Positions 54,335 to 64,000 of a DNA stretch of 64,000 nucleotides are shown one piece after another. The stretch comes from Acorus gramineus. Lineage: Eukaryota > Streptophyta > Magnoliopsida > Acorales > Acoraceae. The DNA lies in assembly GCA_030737835.1 (NCBI GenBank), contig CM060856.1:5605892-5669891 (forward strand), read 5' to 3'. A program made the position numbers and the translations under genes. Below the pieces are notes generated by a model. That model ran no database searches. It was not told where the DNA came from and worked only from the letters and a program-made list of their open reading frames with translations. How positions within the stretch are numbered: the stretch's first letter is position 1; every line of letters begins with the position of its first letter.

Positions 54335-55720
54335 ATGCTTCGCTCAGTGACTGGTAGTGATTCATCTGCTCCCTTTTCTGCTTCTACTGCGGCGACAGGT
54401 AACCTTACCTCCTCATGGATTCTTGACTCTGGGGCTTCCCATCATATGACTTCTCAGGCATCCTTTATTAGTTGTCCTACTCGCGTGTTTCCCACTCCTG
54501 TTATTCGTACAGATGGGACTCCTCTGTCTGTGTCGAGTTCTGGTTCTCTTGCTGATCCTTCTCATCGATTTCAACTTCCTGATATTTTTCATGTTCCTGG
54601 TCTATCACTAAATTTGCTTTCTGTTGGTCAAATTGCGGATCATGATTGTCTCATTACTTTTGATTCTTCTACTTGTTCTGTACAGGATCGTCGTACGGGG
54701 AAGCAGATTGGGACAGGCTCTAGACGCGGTGGGCTCTACTACATGGATCATCTTCATATTCCTTCGTCTTCTGCAGCTTCTGCTCGCTTGATTTCTTCTC
54801 CTCCTTCCTCCTTTGATGTATGGCACCGCCGTCTTGGCCATCTCTCTCCTCCAAGACTTCGTTATCTAATAAGTACCGGTGTTTTAGGTTCCTTTTCAAA
54901 AACTGAGCTTCAACCATGTGTGGGCTGCAAGTTGGCAAAACACTTGGCTCTTCCATTTCCTACTAGTAAACACATTTCTGCTTCTCCTTTTGATCTAGTT
55001 CACTCTGATGTTTGGGGTCCCTCCCCTATTCCTTCTAAAGGGGGTAACCGTTATTATGTTATTTTTATTGATGATTTTTCTCGCTTTACCTGGATATATT
55101 TGATGCATAGTCGTTCTGAGTTGTTACCCATCTATAAATCTTTTGCTACAATGGTTGAAACTCAGTTTTCCAAACGCATCAAGGTGTTTCGCTCTGATTG
55201 TGGGGGAGAATATTGTTCTCGTGCTTTTCGTGATTTTTTATCCTCCCAAGGCACTCTACCACAGCTTTCCACTCCTTATGCTCATCAGCAGAACGGGGTT
55301 GCTGAGCGCAAACACCGTCATATCCTCGAAACGACCCGGTCCTTACTCCTCTCTGCTTCTGTTCCTGTTCAGTTTTGGGGTGAGGCTGTTCTTACAAGTG
55401 TGTATCTCATCAATCGCACTCCTTCGTCTATCACTGCTGGCATCTCCCCCTTTCAGCGTCTTTATCATAGTCCTCCTGATTATTCTCGTCTTCGTGTTTT
55501 TGGATGCACGTGTTTTGTCCTACTTCCTCCTCTTGAGCGTACCAATTGTCTCCTCGTTCCACTATGTGTGTTTCTTGGGTACAGTAATGAGATCAAAGGA
55601 TATCGATGCTATGATCCTGTTGCTCGTCGTCTTCGGACATCTTGTCATGTCACATTCTTTGAGAATCATCCATACTACGCTCTTCGCTCGCCTCCTGTTC
55701 CTCTTCCCCCATCCACGGTT
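54335..55720 (+). pseudogene. Protease and integrase of the short-LTR Copia element
   Basis: Protease signature SWILDSGASHHMT at about 54413-54451, then DVWHRRLGHLSPPRLRYL (pre-integrase) and the integrase core: LVHSDVWGPSPIPSKGGNRY, RSDCGGEYCS, HQQNGVAERKHR, then VFLGYSNEIKGYRCYDP. The following 300 bp are Ser/Pro-rich. Confidence 0.88.
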
Positions 55721-55998
55721 GAGGAAGTCACATTTTTGGACTTTTCTATTCCTGATTTCTCATCTTCATCTTTTGCTCCTCAGTCATCTATTCCGTCTGT
55801 ACCTGACCACTCTTCCTCGTCAGTCCCATCTTCACCCTTGTCTTCGTCAACTTCTTTTCTGGATGATTCACGTGGGACGGTTCTGTCTACTCCTACACCT
55901 ATTCCTGATGCTGCTTCGCCAGAAGACGATTCTGCTTCCGCACCAGTTGCTCCTCGTCGCAATCCGCCTCGCGCTCGTCGACCTCCTCAACGACTAGC

Positions 55999-57586
55999 TT
56001 GGTTGCCTCTGATTCTTTTTCTCCTAGTTTTCAGTGTTTTCTTTCAGCTGTTTCCACTCATTGGGAGCCCCAATCATATCGTGAGGCTGTCGGCATTCCA
56101 GAATGGGAAGGTGCTATGGCAGAGGAGCTTAGTGCATTACAACGCACTCATACGTGGAAAATTGTACCACTTCCTCCAGGGAAGACTCCTATCAGCTGTA
56201 AGTGGGTTTATAAGATCAAGACCAACTCTGATGGTTCGATTGAGCGTCACAAGGCTCGGTTGGTTGCCCGTGGTTTCACTCAGCAGCATGGTATTGATTA
56301 TGATGAGACATTTGCTCCTGTAGCAAAGATGACAACTGTTCGTACTTTGATTTCTGTTGCTTCTGTTCGTCAATGGCCCATTTATCAGCTTGATGTCAAG
56401 AACGCTTTTCTTCATGGTGATTTATCAGAGGAGGTTTACATGACTCCTCCTCCGGGTCTTCCTCATTCATCTGGTCATGTATGCCATCTTCACCGCGCTC
56501 TCTATGGTCTCAAGCAGGCTCCTCGTGCTTGGTTCGCTCGATTCACTGATGCTATCTGTGCTGCTGGGTTTGTTCTGAGTTCCTCTGATCCAGCTTTATT
56601 TGTTCACACCTCTGGTCCTCATCGTACTATCCTGCTGCTTTATGTTGATGACATGATCATCACCGGCGATGATTCGTCTCATATACAGTCGGTCAAGCAA
56701 CATCTTCAGCGTCAATTTGAGATGAAAGATCTTGGCAAACTTCGCTATTTTCTAGGCTTGGAAGTTGCTTCTGCTCCGCGTGGTTATCTTCTCTCCCAAC
56801 GCAAGTATACTGCTGACTTGATCGACCGTGCCTGTCTAACTGATGATCGCATTTCTCCCACTCCTATTGAGCTTCATGCTAAGCTCCGGCCTGACGATGG
56901 AGAACCACTTTTTGATGTTACTCGTTATAGACAGCTTGTTGGAAGCCTCGTCTATCTCACTGTCACTCGTCCTGACATTGCCTATGCTGTGCATATTGTC
57001 AGTCAGTTTGTCGCTGCCCCTCGTACTGTTCATTATGCAGCAGTTCTTCGGATTATACGCTATCTACGTGGCACTATATCTCGTGCTCTGCTGTTACCGT
57101 CTTTTTCTACTCTTGAACTTCGCGCTTATACTGATGCTGATTGGGCAGGAGATGTCACAGATCGAAAATCCACAACTGGTATATGTGTTTCTTGGGGACT
57201 CTCTTATATCTTGGAAGGCCAAGAAACAAGACATTGTTTCTCGTTCGAGTGCTGAGGCCGAATATCGTGCTATGGCATCTGCTACTGCTGAGGTTGTTTG
57301 GCTTCCGCGCCTCCTCTCCAACATGGGTGTCATTCTATCTGCGTCTACTCCTCTATATTGTGACAACAAAAGCGCCATTCAGATTGCTAGCAATCCAGTT
57401 TTTTATGAACGTAAGAAGCCCATCGAGATCGATTGTCACTTCGTCCATCATCATTTTATTGCAGGCACTATATCACTCCCATATATTTTCTCTTCTCTTT
57501 GGTTATCAGACTTTTTTACAAAGTTTCTTACACTTCAGCGGTATGGTTTCTTGTTGAGCAAACTCTCGGTGTATGATCCACCATGA
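55999..57586 (+). pseudogene. pol: Reverse transcriptase and RNase H of the short-LTR Copia element
   Basis: Reverse transcriptase motifs: ARLVARGFTQQHGIDYDETF, QLDVKNAFLHGDLSEEVYM, LYGLKQAPRAWF and the catalytic YVDDMIITG (about 56641). RNase H: YTDADWAGDVTDRKSTTG (about 57126), SRSSAEAEYRAMA, YCDNKSAIQIASNPVFYERK. Confidence 0.9.
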
Positions 57587-57599
57587 GTTTGAGGGGGGG

Positions 57600-57725
57600 T
57601 GTTAAATGTATACATATGTTAGGGTTAAGGGTATATTAATCTTTTCCTTGTTTTCTTTTTTGTACTATAAATATTGGATACAAACCCTAATAATATTCTT
57701 GATTCATTCTTTTCATATTCTAACA
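57600..57725 (+). repeat. 3' LTR (126 bp) of the short-LTR Copia element
   Basis: Same-orientation copy of 52214-52339, directly after the polypurine tract and followed by TTATT. Confidence 0.93.
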
Positions 57726-57934
57726 TTATTCATGAGTTTCCCAAACTAAAATCTGGTTTAAGTTTCAAAGTAACTACAACAGATTATATATTGTTGCTCA
57801 TCGATTGCAGATTTGTTGATTTGATATACATCCCTATCAAATTGATGAACTTGGGAGACAAGCGCCGGAAAAGAAAGAAGGAACATAATGTTTGGTATTA
57901 GCTATTTTTTATTGAGTGGCAAATGGAGACAAGC

Positions 57935-58970
57935 TTGTTGTCGAAATGGGTGTACTTTCATCTCATTCAGTCTTTTTGAACACAACCCAGTTCGACACTT
58001 CCTTGGTCAAACACTCGCTGCCGGTCGACCTGGGTTATGTTAGTCGGCCAATGGCCTGTCTAGATGTGTATAATGACGCTGGTATTCAAAAACACAGTTC
58101 GACAACGATGTGGTCGATCATTTATGTTTGAAAGTCGACATGTTCCTAGTCAAACTGGGTCAAGGGGCTCGATGAAGGGCATGTCGATGTGTGTATAAAT
58201 ACGCTGGTATTGTAAAATCCGTTTGGACATATCTTTTGTCGAGCCTTTATGTTGCGTGTAAACGAGTTCCATGTCAAACTGGGTTGTGTTATTCGATGAT
58301 GAGTATGTCAAACGATACTACTTTAACCCTTGTTTCACCAAGTGCCATTCAACAGGTACTTTGGTCGAACACAAACACATACATTGGTGTTCGACATTCG
58401 TTGAGTCGACTTGGTGATCATATAATCGACAATGGATGCGTCGACCTGGGGGTTTGAATTTTCTTGCAGTAGAAGCTTATCTTCTTGCAATAACTAGGAT
58501 GATTATCTTCTTGCCGTAGAAAATTTGAATTTAAATGCGGTGAAATCTAGAAAGGGACGTCCATGCTTGGCAATTGGGAAACATCTGCAAATTTGACCGT
58601 GAGGTGTTGCTTGCCTGGAAAAAAATAATGAAGAAGATGATAATTTATGTCCATCCTTTTCACTACAAGGCCTTGCTACTAATACACTGTCATCATCTCT
58701 GTTAATGGAAGTATTATTTAAGTAACTTTTTGTTCCATGCAACTATCTTGTTAACTTACTATTAATATTATATTATAGTGTCCCTTGATCAATAAAAGTT
58801 GTGCATGATATGATAATCCTTTTCTGTGATCGGATCGATTCTATTTCGATAGGGACCAGATCGATTCATTCCGTTGAGAGTCGATTTGTGCGTTGATAAA
58901 GTGGGTGGTGCTACTCGATGAGTGGCATGTCGAAATTCATATATATAACCATGCTATACAGTCGACAACG
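57935..58970. repeat. TCGA-rich region with degenerate repetition
   Basis: More than twenty TCGA words, many as GTCGAC or TTCGAC, occur in about 1 kb of otherwise AT-rich DNA. Phrases recur at intervals (ATGTGTATAATGACGCTGGT at about 58064 and ATGTGTGTATAAATACGCTG at about 58192; GTCGACCTGGG at 58025 and 58440). No long open frame and no known element were found. It may be an old tandem repeat or a fragment of an unknown element. Confidence 0.6.
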
Positions 58971-59417
58971 AAGAGGTGATGAGAGAAAACGGCTGATGTG
59001 ATGGTTTCATTTTTATTTTAACTTGGGTGGTGGGATTGATTTTTTTTTCATTTGGGGTTGGTGGGATGTGTATAGGTGGTGGGTTTAATGCTATTTTATG
59101 GAAATAGAAAACTAGGTATTTTAGTAGTACTTTGAAAATTTTATGCATATAAAGAGAAATTTAATTCTTATTCACTAACTCATCCACGTAGATATGTAGA
59201 AATGAAATACCTAAATCCACATAAATATGGATATTAACATATCAGATCCGTATCCCAATTTTGATTGAATTTACTCTCCCTTCCAAATTTATTTAATTTT
59301 TTATTAATAATTAAATACATAGAGCTTCTATTATATATAAGGATTTTCTAACGGTTACAATATATAATATATGTAGGTATATTATATAATTATATAAAAT
59401 TAAGTTGCATATATATT
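58971..59417. other. AT-rich spacer
   Basis: No gene or element ends identified. Increasingly AT-rich to the right. Confidence 0.45.
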
Positions 59418-59700
59418 AAATTTAGATATATAATCATGTAATTGATTGTAAAGAATGTTAAAGGGTAAATACAAATAAATGTATAGAATTAAAATAAATG
59501 TATAAATTAAATACATTAAACACATTATATATGGTATTTGATTTCAAAGAATTTGAAAGGGTAAATTTAGACATATAAACGTGTAATTGATTGTGAAGAA
59601 TGTTAAATATGAATAAATGTATAGAATTAAAATAAATGTATAAATTAAATACATTAAACACATTATATAAGGTATTTGATTTCAAAGAATTTAAAAGGAT
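59418..59700 (+). repeat. Tandem duplication, unit about 145 bp, two copies
   Basis: 59418-59562 and 59563-59698 repeat each other closely (AAATTTAGA-ATATAA, GTAATTGATTGT-AAGAATGTTAAA, AATAAATGTATAGAATTAAA, ACATTAAACACATTATATA). Similar Tyr/Phe/Asn-rich frames on the - strand are by-products. Confidence 0.88.
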
Positions 59701-59849
59701 AAATATGTCTAATCAAATATAATTTGGGGTAGGAATGAATTTTCATGAATTGATAAGGGTAAACATGTCCAACGAATGTTTTTCATGGATTGGTACTTTT
59801 ATAGGTATAGTATTGTATTGTGGGATTAATAGTCAGGGTGGTGGAATAA

Positions 59850-61640
59850 CCGTACCCAAATTCTAAACGTTATTAATTAATTAATTCTCCCTTTAGTGTA
59901 TATTTCTCCCTCAGCGTTGAGTCAATGGAAAACATGACATCAAATTAACAGCGTAAGCTATTAATTAATTCTATTTTTTCCTTGATACAACATTAAGTTA
60001 TTACTTGTTTCTTTCTTTTTTTTTGTTTCTTTTTTTTTTTCCGGGTACAAAAACTTTATATCCAGAGCACGCAGACACAAGGGCTATTAAACCCTTGAAT
60101 AACTAGCTCAGAAGGCTTACAGTAGCTTTTGGGCATGAGAGCCCATAAACACCAATCGCCATAGGTACTTAACACCTTTTTTTCTTTTTTCTTGCGGTCA
60201 AGAAACATGGACAGCGTGACCTCCCTCACAGACGTCGCGTCCCTTCAACCATGCCAATGCATACGGGGACATTAAATTTTTTTTTAAAAAAAGTAGATAT
60301 TTGTTATCTGATTTTATTATTATTTTTTTATTGATTTTAGATGATATAATTCAAACATGAATCATGGACAATGTGACACTTGTGAAGTCACCACAAGCTT
60401 CCGATTTTATTGTTGAATTCAAATTAGAAATTTTGAAAGGATGAAAAATAAACATAGACTTAAAATAAAAATAAGATAGATAAAAACCCTACAAGGAAAC
60501 ATAAGAATTCTACAGGTAAACAAAACAAAGATAAGCGGGGACAATAAGTTGTTACTTGTTACTAGTGAGAGGGTCCTATTCTCATATGTGTACAGACCCA
60601 ACAATGTAATTTATTAATTAATTTTATTTATTTATTCTTCTGATATAGGAATTTTTTTTTTATTAAAGTGTCCAATTCTCCTCTATCCGCAGTTCATCGT
60701 TAGTGTTGAATCTTTGGAACAGAAGACATAAACCCAACATAGTGTAAGCTATTAAATAACTTTATTTCTTCTGATATGACATTAAATTATTTTTACCATT
60801 TTAATTAATTAGAATTTTAGATCTAGCTAGTTATACACAGAAAACACCTGAAGCATGTCGGGTCACTTGTTTTAGAGTAAGGTGTTGTTACACACAGTTT
60901 CTTTATGGTCTCAAATGTAGTCTCATATACCTCGTTAGTCATTCAGCGATTAAGGTATATATATACCTCCTTTTATAAGGTATATATACATATACACACT
61001 TATTAAAAATGGATCCACAACTTAAAATAGAACGATATATATTTTTTTTCAAAGCATATATTTCATTAAACAAAGTTAATATTTTTAACAAATTAAAGCA
61101 TGTGTGATTATTCGAATATGAGGTTGTACCTAACAATATCCTTTAACTTAGATGATATAATCCAAACATGAATCATGGACAATGTGGCACTTGTGAAGTC
61201 ACCACAAGGCTGTTAGTGTCATAGGTGGGGCATCGGGTTAGGTCCAACAGGCGTTGGATAATTTGATTGTCCAACACATTCCTTACCCTCCGATCTTTTT
61301 ATTTTTGTTGTGATTGAGATACTTTTTAAGATTTCAAAACTAAATTTAGAATGCAATTAAATTCTAAACTTTCTTTTTTAAGATTTAATTTATTTTTTAT
61401 AACATAAGAGTGAATTTAAATATATGTTACAGTAATATATATATATATATGAAATGGGGACAATCCTATTATTGAGAGATAACTGGCCTGGTGTGATGCA
61501 CGAGGACACAAAAAGTAGAAGTTTTTGTTTTAAGTAATTTTTTTTATTATAATTATAAATATAAGATTATAGAAAGTCATTTAATTATTTATAGTAAAAA
61601 TTTATAGAGCAAACCGTGAAATTAATTATTTTTCATGTCC
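59850..61640 (+). repeat. Non-coding repeat Y, copy 3 (shorter, interrupted)
   Basis: Starts at TTCTAAACGTTATTAATTA (about 4174 in copy 1) and continues through AGAAGACATAAACCCAACAT, GATGATATAATCCAAACATG (about 61150) and GAAATGGGGACAATC (about 61450) to the equivalent of about 5645. It is interrupted by a retroposon at 60010-60544, and the part around 61233-61430 has been replaced by other sequence. Confidence 0.78.
60010..60544 (-). mobile_element. Retroposon insertion with 16-bp target duplication
   Basis: TAAGTTATTACTTGTT (59994-60009) before and TAAGTTGTTACTTGTT (60545-60560) after are a one-mismatch duplication of sequence present once in Y copy 1 (about 4331). The insert begins with T-rich runs (about 60010-60041), as expected of a poly(A) tail on the - strand. 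The adjacent CCGGGTACAAAAACTTTATA and the GC-richer 60060-60250 may be a SINE or LINE 3' end. A segment at about 60338-60405 repeats part of Y itself (61146-61212), so the insert is a mosaic. Confidence 0.7.
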
Positions 61641-61711
61641 CCGTTTCGAAGTTTCTCGGACGTTCTCATTGCCCGTGTTTAGGTGTGATGATAGTTGAGT
61701 TTTGTGTTTTT

Positions 61712-62805
61712 TTTTATTTTTTATTATTGGTAATTAAAAGTTTGTATTGTTGAGATATACAAATATACAGGGGACACAAAATAAAAAATTGAAAGAAAGA
61801 GAGCTGGGAACAGATGAAGCCAACAAGGCCATCCTCTGTTTCAGATCCTATTAACAACTTCTTAACTCTAGGAAAAGTAAGAAACCCATTCTTTACATAC
61901 CAAACTACGGTAACTAATGGAACATGCAGTAAGTCCAGGATCAAAATTATCTTTTTCGGTAGTAGCCCCTCATCTGCCTTGTCTGGTGCAATGGCTGCAT
62001 GTAGTTCTTCCCATACATGAGAGGTTTGAATAATTATTTCCCCCCTTGGAGATTGATGGGCAGCTAGTAGATTTGCAGGGGAATTGCCTTTCCTATGAAT
62101 GTGAGTGGCTTTCCAACAGTCTAATAACTCTAGCCCTTGGTGAAGTCTCCTAAGGGACCAGAAGGCCGACCAAGGAATATGACCACTTCCACGAATCCAA
62201 GCTAGGGCCGTTGTAGAGTCAGACTCTATCCATAGTTTCGAAGCTTCAATGAATATACCCAGCCAAACACCCTGCTCTATTGCCTTGAGTTCTAACAGGT
62301 TTATGGAGGGTAGATCTAGCCTCCCTGCAAGCCCAATTGTAAATTCAGCCTGAAGATTTCTAATAATGGCCCCATAACCTCCTCGGTCGTCAGCCAATGA
62401 TCCATCGGTGTTGAGCTTGAGCCAGCCTTCCTCAGGGGGCTCCCATATGACAGTGGTGAACACAGGTGCTTTTTCTTCAATGCATAACCCAAAAGCAGTG
62501 ACAATAGCAGACACTTTTGGTGTGGAGGGAGTTTGGAAGACCTTGTGAAGGGTCCTCACCTTGATGCTATCCTTAATCCTTTTTAAGGTGACCATCTTGT
62601 GCATATGGCCTCTTGAGAAAATTCTATTGTTTCGCTCAAGCCACAAGAACTAGAATGTAGAAAAGAGGATAAGGAGAACAATCTCTTTTTTAAATGGTCT
62701 TTGATGTTGGTTGATAGCCAGGAGGGGAGAGTCTCCAGCGTACTAGGAGGGGATTGCCTTACAAATAAGTTGCAGAGGAGCTTTGACCAGATGAACCTCG
62801 AGTAG
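61712..62805 (-). mobile_element. 5'-truncated LINE (L1-type) with RNase H domain, inverted
   Basis: On the - strand, the 3' part of a LINE ORF2 with a 310-codon open frame (62646-61714). It shows FLWLERNNRIFSRGH, EEGWLKLNTDGSLADDRGGY, LLELKAIEQGVWLG, WIESDSTTALAWIRGSG and THIHRKGNSPANLLAAH of the plant LINE RNase H; the last motif reads NSPAN where an Asp is usual (NS-AD). The T-run at 61705-61728 is the poly(A) tail. GAGTTTTGTGTTTTT occurs on both sides (61697 and 62806-62820), a good target duplication. It is clearly the same family as the LINE at 2236-3338 and better preserved. Confidence 0.9.
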
Positions 62806-62820
62806 GAGTTTTGTGTTTTT

Positions 62821-63730
62821 AATGTATTAGAAATTAATTTTCAATTATAGTTTATAAATCCTAATGATTGAATATAGGTCGGGTTCGCAGGTTGGGTCAG
62901 ATTTTAAACATAAAACAAAAACTCAACTCATGTATTACATGGAATAGGTTTGAAAAATATTGAATCCAAATCCATCTCAATAGGGGCGGTTTGAGTCGGG
63001 TTACCAATAAGGTCCCGTTTGGTTCGTGTCATTTTTTTTTGTGAAATTACTTTATTAGGAATCCTGATTCCATCAGACTGTTTGATTCGCTAGTGGATTT
63101 CTCCATAGAATCATTTTCTAGGGTTTGGTTCATACATGAAAAATGATAAGAAATTTGATTTAAATGCCTAAAATACCTTTACTATTATATATATTTGTAA
63201 AATTTATTTATGTACCCCTATCACAATAAGAAAAAAGAGTAATTTTTTTGTAAATATTTTTATAAATATTTAATGAATGCAAATAAATAAAATAAATGAT
63301 TATCTAATTAACCATATAATAATAGTTATTTTCCTAAATCAGTCAAATATTATATCTATTATAATAATATCTAAACCCATCACATATAAAAATAAAAACT
63401 AAATTTAAAAACATACATTAATATCTAATACAAAGTTAAGATTTTACAAATCACATATGAGAGTTTTAGTTTCTAAAATTGGAAAATAAGACTTTTTTTG
63501 GTAGAATTTTTAAAAGTAGCTGATTTGGGTATTTCTAACTCTTAAACGATTTTTTTGGGTATTTTCCCTATAAAAATTATAACATAATTTTTTAGTTAAA
63601 AAAATCAAAATGATAATATAAACCCATTATATGGGTGGTGCGTCAAAAAAAAAAGGAGGCTATTTATTTTAGAAGGAATGTACATAGTAATTTTATTAAT
63701 TTATAAAGACTATAATAGTAATTTAATTTA
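62821..63730. other. AT-rich flank with possible transposon end
   Basis: No genes. About 63010-63030 (AAGGTCCCGTTTGGTTCG) resembles the start of plant DNA-transposon ends of PIF/Harbinger or hAT style, but no partner end was found. Confidence 0.35.
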
Positions 63731-63732
63731 AG

Positions 63733-64000
63733 ATTCTTAGGTGCTGTTTGTCAGCACTCATAATAAGTGCTTATCAGGCTTAAAGCTGAAAATCAACTTT
63801 AATTGTGTTTGGTAAGGGTTCAAATAAGCACATATGTAAAACTCATTCAATAATTTTAACCTCAAAAATTTAAGCTACAATGACCATACCTTTTAAGTCG
63901 GATTACGCATCTAGTGATTCGACCCGTCTAAAAAAAGATGAGAATGCCCTCGTAACTTAATGGTATTTAGATGGGGTATAAAACCAAACATTACTGAAGA
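63733..64000. mobile_element. Possible left end of a MITE, running off the window
   Basis: AGGTGCTGTTTGTCAGCACT followed by AATAAGTGCTTATCAGGCTT is the style of plant hAT-type MITE ends. The other end would lie beyond the window, so the call rests on style only. Confidence 0.35.

Larger units (their letters stand above)
52214..57725 (+). mobile_element. Ty1/Copia retrotransposon with 126-bp LTRs, 5.5 kb
   Basis: Both LTRs are 126 bp (52214-52339 and 57600-57725), TGTTAAATG...TTCTAACA, and differ at only a few sites. The perfect target duplication TTATT flanks the element (52209-52213 and 57726-57730). The primer site TGGTATCAAAGC begins at 52340 and the polypurine tract GAGGGGGGG ends directly before the right LTR. 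After an unusually long GC-rich leader come gag, protease, integrase, reverse transcriptase and RNase H. The coding region has several breaks, but the LTRs suggest a fairly recent insertion. The very short LTR points to an Ale/Retrofit-like lineage, held with low certainty. It lies in the same candidate host gene as the Tork-like element. Confidence 0.93.
47058..57901 (+). pseudogene. Candidate small host gene interrupted by two Copia elements
   Basis: The host sequence is in three pieces: 47058-47078, 52088-52213 and 57731-57901. Counting one copy of each target duplication, all three pieces share one frame, from ATG at 47058 to TAG at 57899-57901, about 105 codons. The pieces begin MIPRRHH, continue with NSHPMLSVHSVFLLNDDP and end with a basic GDKRRKRKKEHN tail. 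No family was recognised. A TTGCAG word at about 57808 could be a splice acceptor, so the true exon structure may differ. The upstream promoter-like block supports a real gene. With over 10 kb of retrotransposon inside the reading frame it is presumably dead unless the insertions are removed as intron. Confidence 0.5.

Noticed and set aside
1-64000. tRNA, rRNA, snRNA or riboswitch genes
   Set aside because: No cloverleaf with conserved A and B boxes and no rRNA or snRNA signatures were recognised on reading. A covariance-model scan would be decisive and was not possible.

Overview
The window is nuclear DNA of a flowering plant. It is AT-rich, with GT-AG introns, Tat-lineage Ty3/gypsy and Copia LTR retrotransposons, plant-type LINEs with a 3'-terminal RNase H domain, Mutator-like MITEs and a plant FAR1-family fragment. 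I cannot name the species. Most of the 64 kb is repeat-derived, and only one host gene is securely recognised: a homologue of the spliceosomal protein CWC21/SRRM2 (cwf21 domain) on the + strand. It has exon 1 at 11702-12045, a 9.4-kb first intron, and exon 2 from 21488.

Layout, left to right. 1-1895: a Copia fragment on the - strand that runs off the left edge. 2236-3338: a 5'-truncated LINE. 3339-6885: first copy of a non-coding repeat called Y here. 6886-11227: AT-rich spacer with local duplications, a TA microsatellite, a solo LTR (10007-10324) and blocks X and Z. 11228-11483: a Mutator-type MITE with a perfect 9-bp target duplication in the CWC21 promoter. 11702-23375: the CWC21 locus. 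Its intron holds a 3.2-kb near-palindromic foldback element (12236-15447), a 4.3-kb LTR element reduced to little more than LTRs (15621-19888) and a LINE tail. Past the conserved domain the reading frame is broken, so the locus appears to encode only a short CWC21.

25060-44995: a second X-Y repeat copy, split by a 15.8-kb Tat-lineage gypsy element (27475-43318). That element has three LTR segments, two RNase H domains and a long antisense gene resembling plant mobile domain (PMD) proteins. 44996-46190: a decayed FAR1/MULE gene fragment. 46740-57901: a plant-like promoter and leader followed by a short host reading frame, split by two Copia elements (47079-52082 and 52214-57725, the latter with only 126-bp LTRs). 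57935-59700: a TCGA-rich stretch and a 145-bp tandem duplication. 59850-61640: a third Y copy, itself interrupted by a retroposon. 61712-62805: a second LINE of the same family as the first, inverted. The rest is AT-rich sequence with possible MITE ends.

How it fits together. The window is a record of successive insertion. The three Y copies serve as empty-site controls for one another, fixing the boundaries of the gypsy element and of the retroposon in copy 3. The X blocks do the same for the solo LTR. The points of most biological interest are the CWC21 gene that keeps its core but has lost its tail, the very large hairpin in its intron, the three-LTR gypsy element with its antisense gene and shared GGCCC-rich motifs, and the candidate small gene split by two retrotransposons. 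All calls come from reading the sequence; no database search was made.
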